Assembly: GCA_037951105.1 (NCBI GenBank)
Contig: JBAMJV010003383.1
Location: 1-64,000, forward strand
Origin: Echinarachnius parma
Lineage: Eukaryota; Echinodermata; Echinoidea; Clypeasteroida; Echinarachniidae
DNA length: 64,000 nucleotides
Direction: 5' to 3'
Below the pieces are notes generated by a model. The model was not told where the DNA came from, did no database searches, and saw only the letters and a list, made by a program, of their open reading frames with translations. Position 1 is the first letter of the stretch. Every line of letters starts with the position of its first letter. Of this stretch, positions 42,001-48,000 are shown piece after piece. The position numbers and the translations under genes are program-made.

Positions 42001-45000
42001 TCCTCACATGAGTTCCAACCACAGTCATCATGGAATGTAGATTCCCACCTTACGCAAAAATCCATGTATGGGACTGGCCATTTCAATGTGTACCAAATAA
42101 ATACAAATACAACACACAGTGTCAACGTCCAAACAAGCTCTAGAATATCACCACAGATGCTAGTTCGCGTCCAAAGAACATTTGATTATCAAATACATGA
42201 ATAGACTATTCACGATGGGGACAAAGTCTACAAAAATCGACAAAATTAAAACAAATTTCATAGCAAACTGAGAGACATGATAGCACACCATACATGTATG
42301 TGTATATTTATATACGTATCTGAAGAAGTATTTAAACAAAAACTGTTAGAAGTGCTCGACTTACCAAAGAAAAAAAAAAAACGATTATAAGCGCTTTTCG
42401 AGTTTGTTTTGTTTATTTTGTACTTTAAATTATGAATATATATTATTTTGCAATGATGTAAGAACTGTTTATTTGATATGCATTGTATTGATACCAATCA
42501 TGCATAACTCTATAACTGTGTGCTAACAATTGAAATAAGAGGCTTGCTGAGGTATACACTATAATTGAATTCTCCGTTTGTAGGTTGCCATATCGGTAGT
42601 AGATATCGTAAACAACCTCGCGGACACGCCCGAAGAGGAGCTGCAAAAAGCGCAGATAGAAAACAATGCGCCGAGCCGAGTGGTACAAGCATTTGAGCAG
42701 GGGCAACTAGCTATCGTTGACGTGATGCAGAATACGTCTTTGAGAATCATCAGGCCGAATGTTGCTGCAGAGGTAAACATACACTTTGTCTCTAGATACG
42801 ATATAATTCCGACAATACTAATAGGGTGCTGCAGCAATCGTTACGATCTGAAAAGGAAACCAAAAACGACCATTAAATGATGTTTGTGTACGTTGTAAAC
42901 AGTCAGGACCACTTTCGCTTTTCCACTATCGTGAAAATAGCGGTTTCCCACTATTCTCCAATCAATGTCGCTAGATGGCGCATATATCGTGGCGATAGTG
43001 CCATGCGATACTATCGGTGATCGAAACAAAATAGAATTTTGTACAGCCGTTTTTTACATATATGCAGCTTTGTGTCCGCCATTCTCGCCTTCCGCGTGCT
43101 AAGTGTACCTTGCCGTTCTCTTATCATGCCGAGCCATACGCCTCTCTCACACGCTCCCTCCTTTTCTCTCGTTATTTCGCACCGTACCAGTTCGTACGGC
43201 ATCAAACACCTGTCGCGTAAGTCTATGCGCGAATCAACCGTTTATTTGAAAAACGGACCAGCAAAATCGAGCAAGATTTTCTTTAAATGTTCTGGCCAGA
43301 TCATTTAGACAAACTACACACCATTAGTTTAATTATCAAGGATGCTACACATTTACTATTTAGATGATCTGTCCAGAACATTGGGCGAAAATAAATGTAA
43401 TTTAATTGAATGTAGTCGTTGCACAAATATCCCCATTGCCACAACACGTGGAACCGAACATGACGCAATACTGCGTATCACGTGATAATCGCGGAATAGC
43501 GCTTTTCCGCTATTTTAGCCGATAGTGGAAAAGCGAAAGTGGTCCTGACTGGTAAAGGAGGAAAGAGTGATAGTTCGTGCAACGAGGGGGTGTACGGGCG
43601 AAAAGGAATGTAGAAGGACGATTCGTTGTCGCGATCCCTCACTGTCATGACTGGAATAAGAAGAGAAGGAGAGATTTCAACTATGCCTATGGTAATTTTA
43701 ATTGGCTAGAGAGCGATACTTCTAACCGTATGAGAAACATCATACAACGTTGATGCAGATTACTGTCAGACTCGACCCACCTCAGCTGAATCATTAACAT
43801 GACTAGTCCTGAATGGTTAACTGTAAACGGATCAAGTAAACTTGTTGACATGTGCAAAAAGTGATGAATGGTTGATGCATTGTATATTGTTGTTATCTCA
43901 TTTGTCCACACGGTATTGTGTGAAAATTTCAAGTCAAATGGACATTGCACGGCCAAGTAATGCGTGAACATACAAAGTGATATTCACTAACTCACTGCAC
44001 TCACTTTGTACACAGAAGAAAGTACTCCCGGAGTTTTTTCTTTTCTGCATACTTCGATCGTGCATATCTTTGTAACGAAAGAAAATTTGAAAAACCGAAA
44101 CCGGTCCCATGATTTACTTGTTAATACGAATACAACGAAGTATGAGGGAACCGCCATAATTAAAATTGTATTTTGGATTTGGACAATGTTACTTAGTCCC
44201 TTTAAGATAAATTATCTGTAGCTGTAAACAAACATATACATTTCTAAATCCCATCAGAAAATGATAATAGATAGCAATTTCTGAGCTGGTCATTGGGCAG
44301 GTTATTTAGACAAAGGCTAACAAATATTGCATTAACTAATTTGCCCACTGTAACAGGCATTTGATATCGTGAACAATAATGATGCCAGCGATGGCCTCTC
44401 GGTGGTTCTCTCCGCACCAATATTGGCGTCGGGTTCCGAACAAATCGTTGATGCCACCTTCCTCGTCGCTGATGGTGACGTCACTGAAACGCAACGAATA
44501 CCACCAGAGGCGACGTTGTTCATACCCGGTGATATCATAGACAGTGTCAATGCGTCGATCAGGGTGGTGATCACTGGTTACCGGACCTCCTCGCTCTTCC
44601 AGTCCCAGGAACTACTGGCCTTCAACCGGAACCAGACGGAGTTCAATCGGACGATCAACTCGCGTATCATTTCCGCCTCTTTTGACAGACACAAGATTGA
44701 GAACCTGAGGAACCCAATTCGCTTAACGTTCGAACCGCTGAACAAGGTAAGATGAATTCTTAAAAATAGTATTGGTTTACATTTTTTATTATTTCTATAG
44801 TATAACTACTTTATAGCGCACATGTGTCTTACAATTTCATTTAAATGGACAACAATGAGTACTATGCATGAAAAGCTTTTTGAATAGGTCTAGTCATGTT
44901 TGATTCATAATTTCAGATTCGATTGAGCTTTTAGCAATGACATGGGCTATGGCTGTATTCAAAAATGCAACAACTAGAATGACAACCAATGCGATGCCGG

Positions 45001-48000
45001 AGTTTTCACTGTGGTTGAATATAGGAAATTTTAAATACATTTGTTTGTTGTGATAATTTATTCCTATCCTATGTTATTATTTCAGAATGTATCTAACGCG
45101 AGATGTGTATTCTGGGACTTCAACATTGACACCTGGTCCAACCGCGGATGTACTCTAATCAGTAGCACACCTGACAGAGTAGTCTGCGATTGCAACCACT
45201 TGACTAACTTTGGAATTCTCATGGTAAGTTGTGTTTTTATGAAGTTATATGATATATTTAAAATAGAAGAAAATACATGTAAAATAGACACATTTTGTAG
45301 AGTTACTACCATTTTACTTACGAGAGTATTTTCCGGGAAAACTCTATAACAATTATTTAGAACTTCCTGATTATGTTCTTAATAGTTGTCGGAAAGTTTT
45401 CCCGGAAAATAGCTTATAACGACACACATTTTGTTTGCGGGATAATTAACAATTTGATTATCATATCGTTATTAATCCCATAGAAAATATGTATCGTTAT
45501 AAACTGAAAAACGGACAAGCAGCATCATATAAATGACAGCACCATAATACTGATCATTATCCTCTTTATAGGACATATACGGAGAAGAAGGGATATCTGA
45601 TGAGGCGGACTTGATTCTGGAGATATTATCTTACGTTGGAGTCTGCATGTCCATATTGGGTCTCGTTGTCACCATACTCACCTATGCCTCAATCAAGTAT
45701 GTGGACATATCACACTCTTACAATGCATTCAACTCTCATATTATCTGGTTCATATCCACACAAAGCCCAACACAATCGAAACGCATACCGTTGTTGGTTA
45801 TCCAACTTATTTGTAGTTACAATTATAGGATGGAATACGGTCCTATATAAATGTGGTAAGAATGATGAAACATGTGGCTATCCACATGTGGTTGATGTTT
45901 GATCTCGCTTCTCTGTTATTTTATTGATTGAATCATAGACCTAGGTCTATGATTGAATTAATGAATATGAAATCAAAAGTAGACTGAACTCTATGTGGCT
46001 CCCTTTTCACAGATGAGCATTTCAATTCTCACAGATCTGCAGTAGATTTTATACTTAATAAAAGTACCACCACCCACAAATAACATACTTGTAAATGAAA
46101 TGTAACCTTTTGAGTAGTCCATTCTACCAACAAGTTCAAAAATATGTTTCCAGTAATTATATAATTGGAAAACCCACACCATGCGAAAGCATGTGGTCAA
46201 GTGGTCAGCAGACGAAGACTACATTTTTTCTAGGGCGAACGTCTCCTAAGTCCTAACGTACGCGTGGATAGAAATGACGCGCACGTGTAAATGTTTGGCG
46301 CGTACGGAACCACGAGGCCATATTGGATCCGTAAGTGGTTGTATTTAATTGTATTGTTTATGAATTACACAACCCTTTGCAAAGTGATGGGCATATATTT
46401 ACTATTACACAAAGGTACCCAAGCATATTGATTATGTGTAGCTCTTTGCCTGGTGGTCCTCTTTAAAATCAACAGTCGGTTGCTGCGTATGCAGAATGGT
46501 CCTGTAATTACTCGCAACCATTTAAGCCATTTAAGGGGGAATCAAACTCTGGTACTTTCCATTAACTGTTGCTGATAGGTGCATCATATTCCCGCCTGTC
46601 TTCCAGTCCTCTTGGGTGGTATTTTACTAGATGTATCAACTTAAGCTGGACTAAGTTCATAACCTTGGACTAACTAACCCAGACTTTAGTCAACACCTGT
46701 AGACTAAGTGTGGATTCACTTGTTGGTATTCTGGTAACTCGGAGAGGCTCGGACTAGTTAACCTCGGCAATATTGTAGATATTTGAGTAGTATTTGAGGC
46801 TAGCAACTGTTGTTCTGTCGTACCCGTAAAAAGTAAATGCCATATAGCTGATTTACTTGCTAACTTCAATCACTAAAATCTCCTATTGTTTCTTCACGGC
46901 GCGTGTGTCTGTGCGCAAATGCGTCAAATGCCATGGGAAAAAAATGAGCCAACAATTGGTTACAAAATCGAATGAATACATCGCAATAGACACATGAAAT
47001 GACAAAATATCAGTCAATGGCTAAGTATGACTAAATCTCTTCGTTCAAATTATGCTATGTGTCTTTTAGTCCGGCAGCCATAACCAGATTTGGGGCCTGA
47101 CCTTTTTTTGAGGTTTACAGTTTAATTGGCTTCTGACTGTCAACGCATCCACTTTGGAAACAAAATGAAAACTGGAACTTTATTAGTGTTGAGCAATTTC
47201 AGATATAGGCAAAAACAAAATGGCCGCCAAAATAGCATATTTAACGCCTTCAAAATTCAAAATCCCCTAAGATATCGGCCAATGAATGGGTGGCTGCCAC
47301 AACATTCAGGAGATACCTTGGCAGATACCTTGTGAGATAGTCTACAAGTTTGCGTAATTAGTTTTTGGAAAATTATAAATGTCTAACCTTACTAATTAAT
47401 GATGCAAATCAATGCAAAAAAAAAAATATTTTTTAGTCTTTAAAATACATATTTCTTGCTCGGAATAAGCTATGTATATATTTTTATATATAGATATATT
47501 ATATTCCACATACTAATAATCTTGCTCTACGATTGGTCAAAAGTTAATCACGTGATGAAAATAATTTTCGCCCATCATTGAAGGAGAAGAAAAGTTCGTT
47601 ACACTGTGCACTATCTTCAATTGTTCGCGCGCAAGTACGCGTCCGCGCGATAGTGCACAGAAAGGTAGCGCGCTGCGGTGCGCACCGTTTACGCGCGGCT
47701 ACGCTTAATAAACAATATGGTATAAGCGTCTTTCACTTTTAATCATAAATCTTGTTCATGTGCAATATATACGAAAGTAATAAAAGACTCGATCAATTGA
47801 TCAATATTCTAAACTTATTAGCCCTTTGTGTTAGTTAAAGGTCGTTTGTGATCAAAATAATTGATGTGGAATATAAAGCAAATAATCACCTTTTTGTTTC
47901 AGGCGGTAGCAAACTATCACTACCTCGGCGATCTGAATGTATACGCTATATTTCCTCAGCGATCCAGATCGCCTCGGAAGTGGTAGTTTGTCCCATCACC

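Noticed and set aside
45697..45902. Open extension past the TM1 donor (ends near [10 protein letters not shown])
   Set aside because: It looks faintly membrane-like, but the correct TM2 follows from the 48937 exon in phase. Probably chance or very old exon debris.
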